Shown here one piece after another: positions 19,326-28,011 of a stretch of 64,000 bases of DNA. Made by a program: the position numbers and the translations under genes. Each line of letters starts with the position of its first letter. Position 1 is the stretch's first letter. Source of the DNA: an uncultured Pelagibacteraceae bacterium. GTDB taxonomy: Bacteria > Pseudomonadota > Alphaproteobacteria > Pelagibacterales > Pelagibacteraceae. The DNA lies in contig CACHGV010000001.1 in assembly GCA_902579465.1 (NCBI GenBank), forward strand, positions 1 through 64,000, given 5' to 3'. The notes below the pieces were generated by a model. It worked only from the letters and a program-made list of their open reading frames with translations, was not told the DNA's origin and ran no database searches.

Positions 19326-19762
19326 TGCCAAAAGCATCAGTTAAGAGATTAATTGATAATAAAAAAGACAAACTCATAGAGTTCGTTTTAGATATTGAAA
19401 AATACCCTGAATTCGTTCCATTCTGCCGGGGTTCAAAAGTTTATGAAAAAAAACAACAGGGAGATCTAACACTTATTGTTGCAGATCTAACAATTGGAAA
19501 AGGGCCTTTTGTAGATACCTATAAAAGCGATGTGAAATTTAATAAAAAAGATGACACAATTTTTGTAACAAATATAGATGGTCCTTTAAATTATTTAAAA
19601 AATAATTGGAAATTTCAGGAGCAAGGAGATTTAACCGAAGTAACTTTTGATGTTGATTTTGAAATTAAAAATAAATTTTTAAATATTTTAATGACCAAGT
19701 CTTTTCAATTTGGTCTTGAAAAAATTGCGGATGCATTTCAAACAAGAGCTGAAAGTTTATAA
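19325..19762 (+). CDS. RatA/COQ10 family START-like lipid-binding protein
   Basis: 145 residues with the polyketide-cyclase/START fold pattern: KRLIDNKKDKLIEFVLDIEKYPEFVPFC at the start and a C-terminal amphipathic helix (FQFGLEKIADAFQTRAE). Bacterial members are named either RatA, reported to block ribosome subunit joining in E. coli, or COQ10-like, binding ubiquinone or a precursor. Position after lipA is conserved in alphaproteobacteria, and a respiratory quinone role seems more likely than a toxin role. No antitoxin-like gene is adjacent. It shares a base with lipA and overlaps the convergent pncC end by 6 bases. Confidence 0.85.
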   Translation: MPKASVKRLIDNKKDKLIEFVLDIEKYPEFVPFCRGSKVYEKKQQGDLTLIVADLTIGKGPFVDTYKSDVKFNKKDDTIFVTNIDGPLNYLKNNWKFQEQGDLTEVTFDVDFEIKNKFLNILMTKSFQFGLEKIADAFQTRAESL

Positions 19763-20227
19763 TATTTTCAAAATCATTTTAAGAGCTTGATTTACAGTTG
19801 CTTTTTGAATTGTAACTCTATTTTTACTTTTAAATAAGTTTTTCTTTATGATTGTTTTACTTCCTTTTTTAAGTCCTATGTAAACAAGTCCAACTGGTTT
19901 TTCTTTAGTTCCACCATTTGGTCCTGCTACACCAGTAATGGAAATTGATATATTTGATTTACTAATTTTACTTAAATTTTTAACCATCGATAGACAAGTT
20001 TCATAGCTAACTGCCCCATATTTAGTAATAGTTTTTTTGGGAACTTTAAGTAATTTTATTTTTGCGTTATTTGAATAAGTTACTAATCCCATATTAAATA
20101 CTTTAGACGACCCACTAAAAGACGTAATTGAGCTTGCTAAAAGCCCTCCCGTACAGGATTCGGCAAAGGATAAAGTTAGTTTTTTTTTAGTAAGCAATTT
20201 TAAAATTTTTAAAGATAAATTAATCAT
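19757..20227 (-). CDS. pncC: CinA-family nicotinamide-nucleotide amidohydrolase PncC
   Basis: 156 residues from the chosen ATG at 20227, which overlaps the pgpA stop (ATGA). The longer open frame to 20281 lies within pgpA. It corresponds to the stand-alone C-terminal CinA domain, which deamidates NMN to nicotinic acid mononucleotide in NAD salvage. Motifs: LSFAESCTGGLLASSIT (catalytic Ser region) near residue 18, and SITGVAGPNGGTKEKPVGLVYIG in the second half. The order lipA, ratA-like, cinA/pncC, pgpA, ispDF is typical of alphaproteobacteria. Confidence 0.93.
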   Translation of the reverse strand: MINLSLKILKLLTKKKLTLSFAESCTGGLLASSITSFSGSSKVFNMGLVTYSNNAKIKLLKVPKKTITKYGAVSYETCLSMVKNLSKISKSNISISITGVAGPNGGTKEKPVGLVYIGLKKGSKTIIKKNLFKSKNRVTIQKATVNQALKMILKIL

Positions 20228-20718
20228 GTAGTAATAATCATATAAAAGACCAGTATTGCGACTACGTACAGACCAGCACAAATATCATCCATTATAACAC
20301 CAAAACTATTCTTAAAGTTTTTATCATAATAACTAACAGGGTAGGGTTTTGTGATGTCAAAAATTCTAAAAAGAATAAACATAATAAAGTAAAAGGTTAG
20401 CACTCTTGCTGGATCTGATGGTTCACTATGAGCAATTTCATAAAGACATATTGGTATTGATTGACCAATAAACTCGTCAATAACAACCTCTTTTGGATCC
20501 TTATTGGTTAAATCTTTAATAAATAAATTTACTGCAAAAAGTGAAATTATAAAAATAGCTACTAAAAAAAATAAAAATATATCAGCTGATACTGAAAAAA
20601 TGTGAAATAATATATATAGTAAGATAACAGTTACCAAAGAGGCATAACTACCAGGAATTCTTGGTAATTTACCAATTCCAAACATTGTAACAAATACAAA
20701 ATTTAATTTTTTAAGCAT
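20224..20718 (-). CDS. pgpA: Phosphatidylglycerophosphatase A
   Basis: 164 residues, an integral membrane protein with about four hydrophobic helices. PgpA dephosphorylates phosphatidylglycerol phosphate to phosphatidylglycerol. Family motifs: GIGKLPRIPGSYASLVT near the N-terminus, VIDEFIGQSIPI in the middle, FILFRIFDITKPYPVSYYD, and a C-terminal GVIMDDICAGLYV. It overlaps ispDF by 8 bases upstream and pncC by 4 bases downstream. Confidence 0.93.
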   Translation of the reverse strand: MLKKLNFVFVTMFGIGKLPRIPGSYASLVTVILLYILFHIFSVSADIFLFFLVAIFIISLFAVNLFIKDLTNKDPKEVVIDEFIGQSIPICLYEIAHSEPSDPARVLTFYFIMFILFRIFDITKPYPVSYYDKNFKNSFGVIMDDICAGLYVVAILVFYMIITT

Positions 20719-21817
20719 AATAATTTAAAGAGACTATTGCTTCACAAGCAATAGCTTTTTCCTTTCCTATTAAACCTAATTTTTCAACTGTTTTACCTTT
20801 TAGATTAATTTGATCTTTATTTACATTTAGCAAATTAGACAACGAAGTGATAATTTTTTCTCTATATTTTGAGACTTTAGGTTTTTCACAAATTAAATTT
20901 ATGTCTACATTATTTATAGAATATCCTTCCTCATACAATTTTTTCAAAATAGGAGACAGCATATTGGGTGATCTTATATTTTTAAATCTTCTCTTGTTAC
21001 TTGGGTAATGAGTTCCAATATCCATTTTTCTCATAGCACCAAGTAAACCATCAATTATTGCATGTAGCACAACATCTCCATCAGAATGACCTTGTAACCC
21101 AGAATGAAAAGGAATTTTTAAACCACCAAGGTATAGTTTCTTATTTTTAATCAATTTGTGAATATCAAAACCAATACCATAAAAACTCTTAATATTTAAC
21201 TTTGCCAAATCTGATTTTGTAGTTATTTTAAAATTATTTTCCTCACCTTTTATAAATTTAACTTTTTTTTTAAAATTTAAAAATAATGATGCTTCATCAG
21301 TAACTAAATGCTTATTTAATTTTGATATTTTATAGATTGTTTTATAATCAAAACATTGGGGTGTTTGTGTAAATATTAATTTGTCTCTATCTAAATTTTG
21401 CAACATATTTCCATCTTTATACTTTGTTGAGCTTTCAGTTTTTACGAACGGCACAACCGCTTTATTATTTTTAAGACTAGCATTAAGTTTTTTAAGTAAT
21501 TTAATTGAAAAATTTGGTCGAGCAGCATCATGAATAAACACATTTTTTATTTTCTTATTTTTTAAAAAATTTAACGCCTTTTGTGACGATTGATATCTTT
21601 CCTTTCCACCTTTAATAACTTTTATAGATTTGTCATTGATATTTTTTATAGGAATATTAGATACAATTATTATTGATTTAAATAATTTTGATTTAAGTGC
21701 TTTATCAACTGAGTGCATAAATAAGGGTTTATTGATATAATTTATAAATTGTTTAGGATTATTTGATTTAAATCTCTTACCTTTACCTGCAGCTAGTAGT
21801 ATAAAACTATTACTCAT
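20711..21817 (-). CDS. ispDF: Bifunctional IspD/IspF isoprenoid enzyme
   Basis: 368 residues. A fusion of 2-C-methyl-D-erythritol 4-phosphate cytidylyltransferase (IspD, about 1-210) and 2-C-methyl-D-erythritol 2,4-cyclodiphosphate synthase (IspF, about 213-368), the third and fifth steps of the MEP pathway. IspD signatures: LLAAGKGKRFKSNNPKQF at the start and HDAARPNFS. IspF signatures: GIGFDIHKL, GLQGHSDGDVVLHAI (metal-binding His/Asp) and the C-terminal KAIACEAIVSL. The fused form is common in alphaproteobacteria. It diverges from ntrY across 37 bases. Confidence 0.96.
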   Translation of the reverse strand: MSNSFILLAAGKGKRFKSNNPKQFINYINKPLFMHSVDKALKSKLFKSIIIVSNIPIKNINDKSIKVIKGGKERYQSSQKALNFLKNKKIKNVFIHDAARPNFSIKLLKKLNASLKNNKAVVPFVKTESSTKYKDGNMLQNLDRDKLIFTQTPQCFDYKTIYKISKLNKHLVTDEASLFLNFKKKVKFIKGEENNFKITTKSDLAKLNIKSFYGIGFDIHKLIKNKKLYLGGLKIPFHSGLQGHSDGDVVLHAIIDGLLGAMRKMDIGTHYPSNKRRFKNIRSPNMLSPILKKLYEEGYSINNVDINLICEKPKVSKYREKIITSLSNLLNVNKDQINLKGKTVEKLGLIGKEKAIACEAIVSLNYYA

Positions 21818-21854
21818 GATTATTATAAAATTTTTTGTAAGATATTTTTAGATT

Positions 21855-23633
21855 ATGTTTGCTTTGTTAAAAAGAAATTTGTTTATCATAGTTATCTTTA
21901 TACTAACTATTTCTTTAGCTTTTATTACATTTTTAACTTTTATTGACAAAAGTTTTATCAAATTAAATGAAGACAATCTTGAAATTCTTATGATTTCCAA
22001 CATTATTTTAGTGTTAATATTTTTTGTATTAATATTTATAGACATCAGAAATTCTATTAAAAACAACATTAATGTAAGGGGTTCTATCGCTAATAGAAAA
22101 TATATTATTTCATTTGGTCTTTTTACTCTAATACCTTCATTGCTAATTGCAATATTCTCTCTATTTATATTCTCATTTGCACTAGATAAGTATTTTAATG
22201 AAAAAATAACTACAGCAGTTAATAATTCTTATGAAATTGCAAAAAATTATGTTGATGAGAAAAGAAATAAAATCGAGTCTGAGATTGTTTTAATTGCATT
22301 TGATTTAAATAAATATTCAGAATTATATAGTTCTAATCCAGATAGATTCCAACAAATCATAAATACTCAAAGATATTTAAGAGATATAGACCAACTTCAT
22401 TTAATCAATCGAGAGGGACAATTAATTTTATCAGCGGCAGAAATCAAATATAAAAAAATTGAGGATAGGGCGATGAAGATGGTTCAAAATGATGATAGAC
22501 CACTAAAGATCATAAATACTTTTGAAAATAAATCTGCAGCAGTAATAAGATTGTCAAATTTTGATAATACATTCTTATACGTCTTGAAATACTTTGATAA
22601 AGATATTTCTAATTATTTAATTGAGTCTGAAGAAGCAGTAAATTTTTACTATACAGTTGAAAATCAAAATTTTGGTATAAGAATATCTTTTGCAATAATT
22701 TATGTTACGTTAGTAACACTTTTGTTATTCTTATCAATTACAATTGCTATTAGATTTTCATCTCGTTTTTTTATTTCAATTAATAACTTAATAACAGCTT
22801 CCGAAAGTATAGGAAAAGGCAATCTTGATACTAAGGTTCCTGATTTAAAAGCTGATATCGAAATGGAAAGACTTAATAAAAATTTTAATTCGATGATTGA
22901 TAGGTTAAAAAATCAACAAGAAAAATTACTTACTAACGAAAGACATGAAGCTTGGGAAAATGTTGCAAGAAAACTAGCTCACGAGATTAAAAATCCTTTA
23001 ACACCAATACAATTAACAATTGATAATCTTAAGACAAAATATTTACCAAATATTGAAAATGATAGGAAAGAGAAATATTTGAATAATCTTAAAACTATCC
23101 TTAAGCAAATAAATCAAATTGAAAATTTGGTAAATGAATTTTCTGATTTTGCCAGAATGCCAAAACCATTATTTAAATTAAATAACTTAGACAGTGTAAT
23201 TAAAGATAATATCAATTTGGTAAATAAGTTTGATACTTCAGTAAAAATTAGGTTTGTTAATCATTTATCAAAAGAAGTAATATTAAATTTTGATAATGAA
23301 CAGTTTAATAGATTATTTTTTAATCTAATTAAAAATTCTGTCGAAAGTATTCAAGAAAAAGTAGAAAAAGACAGCAAAACTGTCAAAAATATAGATATAG
23401 AAATTAGACAAAGAAGAGATTATATAAATATTAATATTATAGATACCGGAACTGGATTTAAGAATAAAAGAACAAAAGATATAATAAAACCATATTTTAC
23501 AACCAAAGAAAAAGGAACTGGATTAGGATTATCGATTGTAGACAAAATTATTAGTGATCATGAAGGGTCAATTAAATTTTTAAATCATAAAAACGGTGCA
23601 AAAATTCAAATTATAATTCCATATAAAAAATAA
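21855..23633 (+). CDS. ntrY: Nitrogen-regulation-type sensor histidine kinase NtrY
   Basis: 592 residues. An N-terminal membrane part has about four hydrophobic segments (roughly 8-30, 42-62, 80-105, 275-300) around a long extracytoplasmic region. A HAMP segment, the phospho-acceptor His376 in KLAHEIKNPLTP, and a C-terminal HATPase with DTGTGFKNK and KGTGLGLSIV follow. The usual NtrY PAS domain is short or absent: only about 40 residues separate HAMP and the His box. Partner NtrX follows with a one-base overlap. ntrB and ntrC, often just upstream in alphaproteobacteria, are absent, as is dusB. Confidence 0.93.
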   Translation: MFALLKRNLFIIVIFILTISLAFITFLTFIDKSFIKLNEDNLEILMISNIILVLIFFVLIFIDIRNSIKNNINVRGSIANRKYIISFGLFTLIPSLLIAIFSLFIFSFALDKYFNEKITTAVNNSYEIAKNYVDEKRNKIESEIVLIAFDLNKYSELYSSNPDRFQQIINTQRYLRDIDQLHLINREGQLILSAAEIKYKKIEDRAMKMVQNDDRPLKIINTFENKSAAVIRLSNFDNTFLYVLKYFDKDISNYLIESEEAVNFYYTVENQNFGIRISFAIIYVTLVTLLLFLSITIAIRFSSRFFISINNLITASESIGKGNLDTKVPDLKADIEMERLNKNFNSMIDRLKNQQEKLLTNERHEAWENVARKLAHEIKNPLTPIQLTIDNLKTKYLPNIENDRKEKYLNNLKTILKQINQIENLVNEFSDFARMPKPLFKLNNLDSVIKDNINLVNKFDTSVKIRFVNHLSKEVILNFDNEQFNRLFFNLIKNSVESIQEKVEKDSKTVKNIDIEIRQRRDYININIIDTGTGFKNKRTKDIIKPYFTTKEKGTGLGLSIVDKIISDHEGSIKFLNHKNGAKIQIIIPYKK

Positions 23634-24988
23634 TGTCAGCTGAAATTTTAATTATAGATGATAATGCAGATATTAGATTAATTCTTGATGAGTTAATTAA
23701 AGATGCTGGATATATGACAAGACTTGCTGCGAATTTTAATCAGGCATTAACTGAAATTGATAAAAAACTCCCAGATGTTGCAATCATTGACGTTAAACTA
23801 GATAAAGGCGACAACGATGGGATTTTATTGTTAGATCATATAAAAAATAAAAATCCTGATTTACCCGTTATTATGATATCAGGGCATGCAAATATTGAGA
23901 TGGCAGTAAATTCTTTAAAATCTGGTGCATTTGAATTTATTCAAAAACCATTTGATAAAGAAAGACTTTTAAATTTTGTGAATAGAGCAGTAGAAAATTA
24001 TAATCTAAAAAATGAAAATAAAACTTTAAATACAAAACTTTTTCATACATTTGAGTTAGTAGGTAAAAGCTCTAATATTCTCTCAATTAAAGAACAGATA
24101 AATAAGTTATCAAAATCTGAAAGTAGAATATTTATTAGTGGACCCACTGGATCAGGTAAAGAATTAATTTCAAGAAAAATACATAAAAACTCAAAAAGAA
24201 AGGATGGTCCATTTATCGTAATCAATGGAGCACTTTTAGATGCAAAAAAATATGAACTAGAATTATTTGGAGAGGAAAAGAAAGATGGCTCTATATTTTA
24301 TGGAGCACTTGAAAAAGCATCGGGTGGCATACTATTAATCGATGAGGTTACAGAAATACCGCTTGAGACTCAGTCAAAAATCTTAAGAGTCGTCATCGAT
24401 CAAAAATTTAAAAGAATAAATAGCAACCACGATATTAAGGTTGATGTCAGAATTATTTGCACAAATAGTAAAGATGTTCAACAAGAAATAAGATTTGGAA
24501 ACTTTAGGGAAGACTTATTTCACCGGCTAAATGTGTTTAATATTAAAATAGATCCTTTAAATAAAAGAATAGATGATATTCCAATTCTAATAGATTATTT
24601 TATTGAGAATATTTGTGAAGCTAACAACTTTAAAAAATTTAAAATCATTGATAATAATTATTTACTTAATTACGATTGGCCTGGGAATGTAAGAGAACTA
24701 AGAAATTTGATAGAAAGAATAGCTATATTGTCACCAGGTGATGATAACGAAAGGTTAATGAACATAATCAAAGAGTCTCTATCTAAATCCATTGAAGATG
24801 AATTTTCTGTAACAGAAAGTCTTACAGTTCCTTTAAAAGAAGCTAGAGAAAGTTTCGAAAAACAATATTTAATCTCTCAATTAAAAAAATTTAGTGGTAA
24901 TATTTCTAAAACTGCAAAATTTATAGGTATGGAAAGATCTGCTTTACATAGAAAACTAAAAATACTCGGAGTAAAAGATCTAAACTAA
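23633..24988 (+). CDS. ntrX: Response regulator NtrX
   Basis: 451 residues: receiver domain (about 1-120, acceptor Asp53 in VAIIDVKLD), AAA+ domain (about 140-370, Walker A GPTGSGKE, Walker B ILLIDEV) and a C-terminal Fis-type helix-turn-helix (ISKTAKFIGMERSALHRKLK). The GAFTGA loop that contacts sigma-54 in NtrC-type activators is not present: the segment between ELFGEEK and the GGILLIDE motif reads DGSIFYGALEKAS. This suggests sigma-54-independent regulation, as reported for other NtrX proteins. It shares a base with trkA. Confidence 0.94.
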   Translation: MSAEILIIDDNADIRLILDELIKDAGYMTRLAANFNQALTEIDKKLPDVAIIDVKLDKGDNDGILLLDHIKNKNPDLPVIMISGHANIEMAVNSLKSGAFEFIQKPFDKERLLNFVNRAVENYNLKNENKTLNTKLFHTFELVGKSSNILSIKEQINKLSKSESRIFISGPTGSGKELISRKIHKNSKRKDGPFIVINGALLDAKKYELELFGEEKKDGSIFYGALEKASGGILLIDEVTEIPLETQSKILRVVIDQKFKRINSNHDIKVDVRIICTNSKDVQQEIRFGNFREDLFHRLNVFNIKIDPLNKRIDDIPILIDYFIENICEANNFKKFKIIDNNYLLNYDWPGNVRELRNLIERIAILSPGDDNERLMNIIKESLSKSIEDEFSVTESLTVPLKEARESFEKQYLISQLKKFSGNISKTAKFIGMERSALHRKLKILGVKDLN

Positions 24989-26361
24989 TGAATATTATTA
25001 TTTGTGGAGCTGGTAGAGTAGGGTCTACTATTGCCAAAATGTTAATTGAGCAAAATCACTCAATTACAATGATTGATCAATCAAGTGATGACATCCAAAA
25101 AATAAATGAAACTTTGGATGTAAAAGCAATTGTTGGTAAAGCAACTTCTCCAGCAATACTTGAAAAAGCTAATACAAAAGACGCTGATATGATTATTGCT
25201 GTAACAAGAAATGATGAAATTAATATGTTGATATGCCAAATCGCTTTCTCATTATTTCAAGTTCCAAAAAAAATTGCTCGTATAAGATTTCAAGAATATC
25301 TTGATCCAAAATATTCAGGATTGTTTAATAGGGAGAATTTGCCAATTGATAATATTATTTCCCCAGAAATTGAAATAGCTAAATCTATTCAGCGAAAATT
25401 AGAGGCACCAGGAGCTTTAGATAATGTGCCTTTTGCTGAAAATAAAATTAGATTGCTAGAAATTTTAATTAATGAAAAATGTTCAATACATGGAATTAAT
25501 TTAAATGAACTTACTAAAAAATTTCCTAAACTTAATGCTTATATTCTAGGCGTTATCAGAGGTGACGAATTTGTTGTAATGAAAAAAACAGATCAACTAC
25601 AACTTAATGATAAAGCTTATGTGGTTGTCAACAGTAGTCAAATGCAAGAAACTTTGTCCGTGTTTGGACATAATGAAAAGATTTCAAATAAAATGTTAAT
25701 TATTGGGGGTGGAAATATTGGTTTTAATCTTGCTAAAAATATTGAGCAATCATTTGATTCTGCAAGGGTTAAGATAATTGAAAAAGATAAATCTAGAGCA
25801 GAATATATAGCCAATGAACTTAATGATACTATTGTGATTAATGGTAATGGCTTGGATGAAGATGTTTTAAATGAGGCTAATATTGATGAAGTCGAAACAG
25901 TTCTAGCGTTAACCAATGATGATGAAGATAACTTAATGGTAAGTGTGATTGTTGAAAAATTTTCTAAAGATAAAAGAACTATGGCTTTGATAAATAAACC
26001 TAACTATTCATTACTACAATCTTCTTTAAAAATTGATGATTTGATTGATCCAAGAATGAATACAGTTTCAAGTATTTTAAAACATGTTCATAAAGGAACA
26101 ATCGAAAATGCCTATACAATTTTAAATGGTGAATATGAAGTTATAGAGGCAGATATTATTGAGACGTCTGAGTTGATTAATAAGCAATTAAAAGACTCAA
26201 ATTTACCCGATGAAATTAGAATTGGCGCAATATTAAGAAATGAAAATGTTATTGTTCCAAGTTCAAGTTACGTTTTTCAAAAAGATGATACAGTTGTTCT
26301 TTTAGCCAAAAGAAATCAATTACCTATTGTAGAAAATATGTTTAGAATTAGTTCAGTCTAA
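24988..26361 (+). CDS. trkA: Trk potassium uptake regulatory protein TrkA
   Basis: 457 residues, a cytoplasmic protein gating the TrkH channel by nucleotide binding. It has two repeats of an RCK Rossmann domain followed by a TrkA-C domain. The first Rossmann motif is ICGAGRVGSTIAKML at the N-terminus; the second is IGGGNIGFNLAKNIE near residue 238. Acidic residues typical for NAD binding (MIDQ and IIEKD) follow each. It lies directly downstream of ntrX, a conserved alphaproteobacterial order, and 7 bases upstream of trkH. Confidence 0.97.
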   Translation: MNIIICGAGRVGSTIAKMLIEQNHSITMIDQSSDDIQKINETLDVKAIVGKATSPAILEKANTKDADMIIAVTRNDEINMLICQIAFSLFQVPKKIARIRFQEYLDPKYSGLFNRENLPIDNIISPEIEIAKSIQRKLEAPGALDNVPFAENKIRLLEILINEKCSIHGINLNELTKKFPKLNAYILGVIRGDEFVVMKKTDQLQLNDKAYVVVNSSQMQETLSVFGHNEKISNKMLIIGGGNIGFNLAKNIEQSFDSARVKIIEKDKSRAEYIANELNDTIVINGNGLDEDVLNEANIDEVETVLALTNDDEDNLMVSVIVEKFSKDKRTMALINKPNYSLLQSSLKIDDLIDPRMNTVSSILKHVHKGTIENAYTILNGEYEVIEADIIETSELINKQLKDSNLPDEIRIGAILRNENVIVPSSSYVFQKDDTVVLLAKRNQLPIVENMFRISSV

Positions 26362-26368
26362 TTTTAAT

Positions 26369-27778
26369 ATGACTAAATTTAGCGCTATTTATTTAAGTTC
26401 TTTTCTATTTTTGATAAGTATTTTTTCTTTTTTTAATATTATTTATTCAAATTATTTTGATATTTTTTATAACATTGAAAATTATATATATACTTTAACT
26501 ATAAGTCTTTTTTTAGGAGTAATTCTAATATTATTTAATAAGATAAATACAAAAAAAATTACTCTTTATGAAAAAATATTTACTGTATTGATTGGTTATT
26601 TTCTTTTTCCATTAATAATATCAATACCTTATTATTTTAGCATACAAAATTTAACTTTATTAAATTCATATTTTGAAGCTATATCAGGTTTTACTTCTAC
26701 AGGATTTACTATTTTTGAAAATGTAAAACAATTAGATGAAAGTCTAATCTTATGGAGATCTACCTCCCAGTGGATTGGAGGAATTTATTTTCTTTTTTCT
26801 ATTTTACTATTAATTGATATTTTTGACAAAAATCTGAAACATTCATTCACTGAATATTTATCTTTTAATTACAATGAAATTTTTAAACAATCTGTTAAAA
26901 TTGTTATAATTTATTCCTCATTAACTTTAATTATATTTATTCTATTTAAGATAATTAATTTAAGAACTTTTGATGCATTTAATTTATCATTATCGATAAT
27001 ATCATCAGGTGGTTTTTTGCCTGTTAATAGAGTTGATTATTTATTTGAAAGCGATGTTAGTAAAATTATTTTATCATTTACTATGTTGTTATCTTTTTTT
27101 AGTTTATTTTTAATTTATAATCTTATTTTTTTTAATAAAAAAAAATTAAATTTTTTGAGTGAAGATTTTAATCTTTTAATTTACTTATTAGCTATAATTT
27201 CTTTTTCATTTGTTTTTTTAAATTCAAGTAATAATTTTCCAACAATTTTAGTAGCAATTTCAAGTAGTATTTCAAATATTGGTATTTCTTTTAATGATAC
27301 ACCAAATAATTTAATATTTGTGTTTTTTATTATGGTTGTGATTGGTGGTTCTTTTTTTTCAACAAGTTCAGGTATTAGAGTTATAAAGATTTTAAGTTTA
27401 TTAAAATTTTCTTTAAATAATTTGTTGTCACACTCAAAACCAAACCAAATTTATTCAAACAAGGTTACATTAATAAATGATACAACTGAAAAATCAGATA
27501 TAAATAAATATTTCTTTTCGATAATTATTTTTGTTATTTCTCTATCTATATTAACTCTTTTTTTAACACTTTCTGACATCCAATTTGAAAATTCATTTAA
27601 GCTTTCTTTGTTGACAATTATGAATACTGTAAATTCAAGTATGTTTGATTTCGCGAATTTTGATTTTTATAATCTTTCTTTTTTAACCAAGATTTATTTA
27701 ATAATTTTCATGATAATAGGCAGAGTAGAGCTATTAACTATACTAATATTATTTAAAAAATTTCTTTTCAAAAATTAA
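26369..27778 (+). CDS. trkH: Trk potassium uptake membrane subunit TrkH
   Basis: 469 residues and strongly hydrophobic, with about ten membrane segments. TrkH/KtrB family pore-loop segments are visible: EAISGFTSTGFTIF (first selectivity-filter-like loop), SLSIISSGGFLPV (second), SNIGISFNDTP (third) and TIMNTVNSSMFDF (fourth), plus GGSFFSTSSGIRVIKIL. With TrkA it forms the K+ uptake system. The gene is exceptionally AT-rich, with many Phe, Ile and Leu codons. The trkA neighbour supports the call. Confidence 0.95.
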   Translation: MTKFSAIYLSSFLFLISIFSFFNIIYSNYFDIFYNIENYIYTLTISLFLGVILILFNKINTKKITLYEKIFTVLIGYFLFPLIISIPYYFSIQNLTLLNSYFEAISGFTSTGFTIFENVKQLDESLILWRSTSQWIGGIYFLFSILLLIDIFDKNLKHSFTEYLSFNYNEIFKQSVKIVIIYSSLTLIIFILFKIINLRTFDAFNLSLSIISSGGFLPVNRVDYLFESDVSKIILSFTMLLSFFSLFLIYNLIFFNKKKLNFLSEDFNLLIYLLAIISFSFVFLNSSNNFPTILVAISSSISNIGISFNDTPNNLIFVFFIMVVIGGSFFSTSSGIRVIKILSLLKFSLNNLLSHSKPNQIYSNKVTLINDTTEKSDINKYFFSIIIFVISLSILTLFLTLSDIQFENSFKLSLLTIMNTVNSSMFDFANFDFYNLSFLTKIYLIIFMIIGRVELLTILILFKKFLFKN

Positions 27779-27803
27779 ATTAGTATTATAAGATTATTTT
27801 TTT

Positions 27804-27880
27804 GCGCCCTTAGCTCAGCTGGATAGAGCATCGGTTTTCTAAACCGAGGGTCGGAGGTTCGAATCCTCCAGGGCGCGCCA
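27804..27880 (+). tRNA. tRNA-Arg (anticodon TCT)
   Basis: A 77-base cloverleaf. Acceptor arm GCGCCCT pairs with AGGGCGC, followed by G and an encoded CCA. D arm GCTC/GAGC. Anticodon stem TCGGT/ACCGA with loop TTTCTAA (anticodon TCT, reading AGA). T arm GGAGG/CCTCC with loop TTCGAAT. AGA is the dominant Arg codon in this AT-rich window. It lies 25 bases after trkH; no protein gene overlaps it. Confidence 0.97.
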
Positions 27881-27951
27881 TCTTTAATTGATCAGTATTG
27901 TTAAGGTAATTTTACCATTGATGGTTGTATAAGTTTCTGCTTTACTAATGC

Positions 27952-27974
27952 ATTCAAAAATTACATTTTTGAAT
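27952..27974. terminator. Perfect AT-rich inverted repeat between tRNA-Arg and aapJ
   Basis: ATTCAAAAA and TTTTTGAAT form a perfect 9-bp stem around a 5-base loop. It lies 72 bases after tRNA-Arg and 38 bases before aapJ. It could end the tRNA transcript or act as an operator in the aapJ leader. There is no GC clamp, so function is uncertain. Confidence 0.35.
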
Positions 27975-27976
27975 AA

Positions 27977-27988
27977 TTTGTTAACAAA
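27977..27988. repeat. 12-bp perfect palindrome TTTGTTAACAAA upstream of aapJ
   Basis: A self-complementary 12-mer 24 bases before the aapJ start. The identical 12-mer occurs once more, just after pstS (45020-45031). It could be an operator half-pair or chance; no function is known to me. Confidence 0.4.
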
Positions 27989-28011
27989 TAAATAATAAAA
28001 AGAGGAAAATA

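Noticed and set aside
19325..19762. RatA toxin of a toxin-antitoxin system
   Set aside because: No adjacent antitoxin-like gene. The location after lipA is conserved housekeeping synteny, and COQ10-like quinone binding is more likely.
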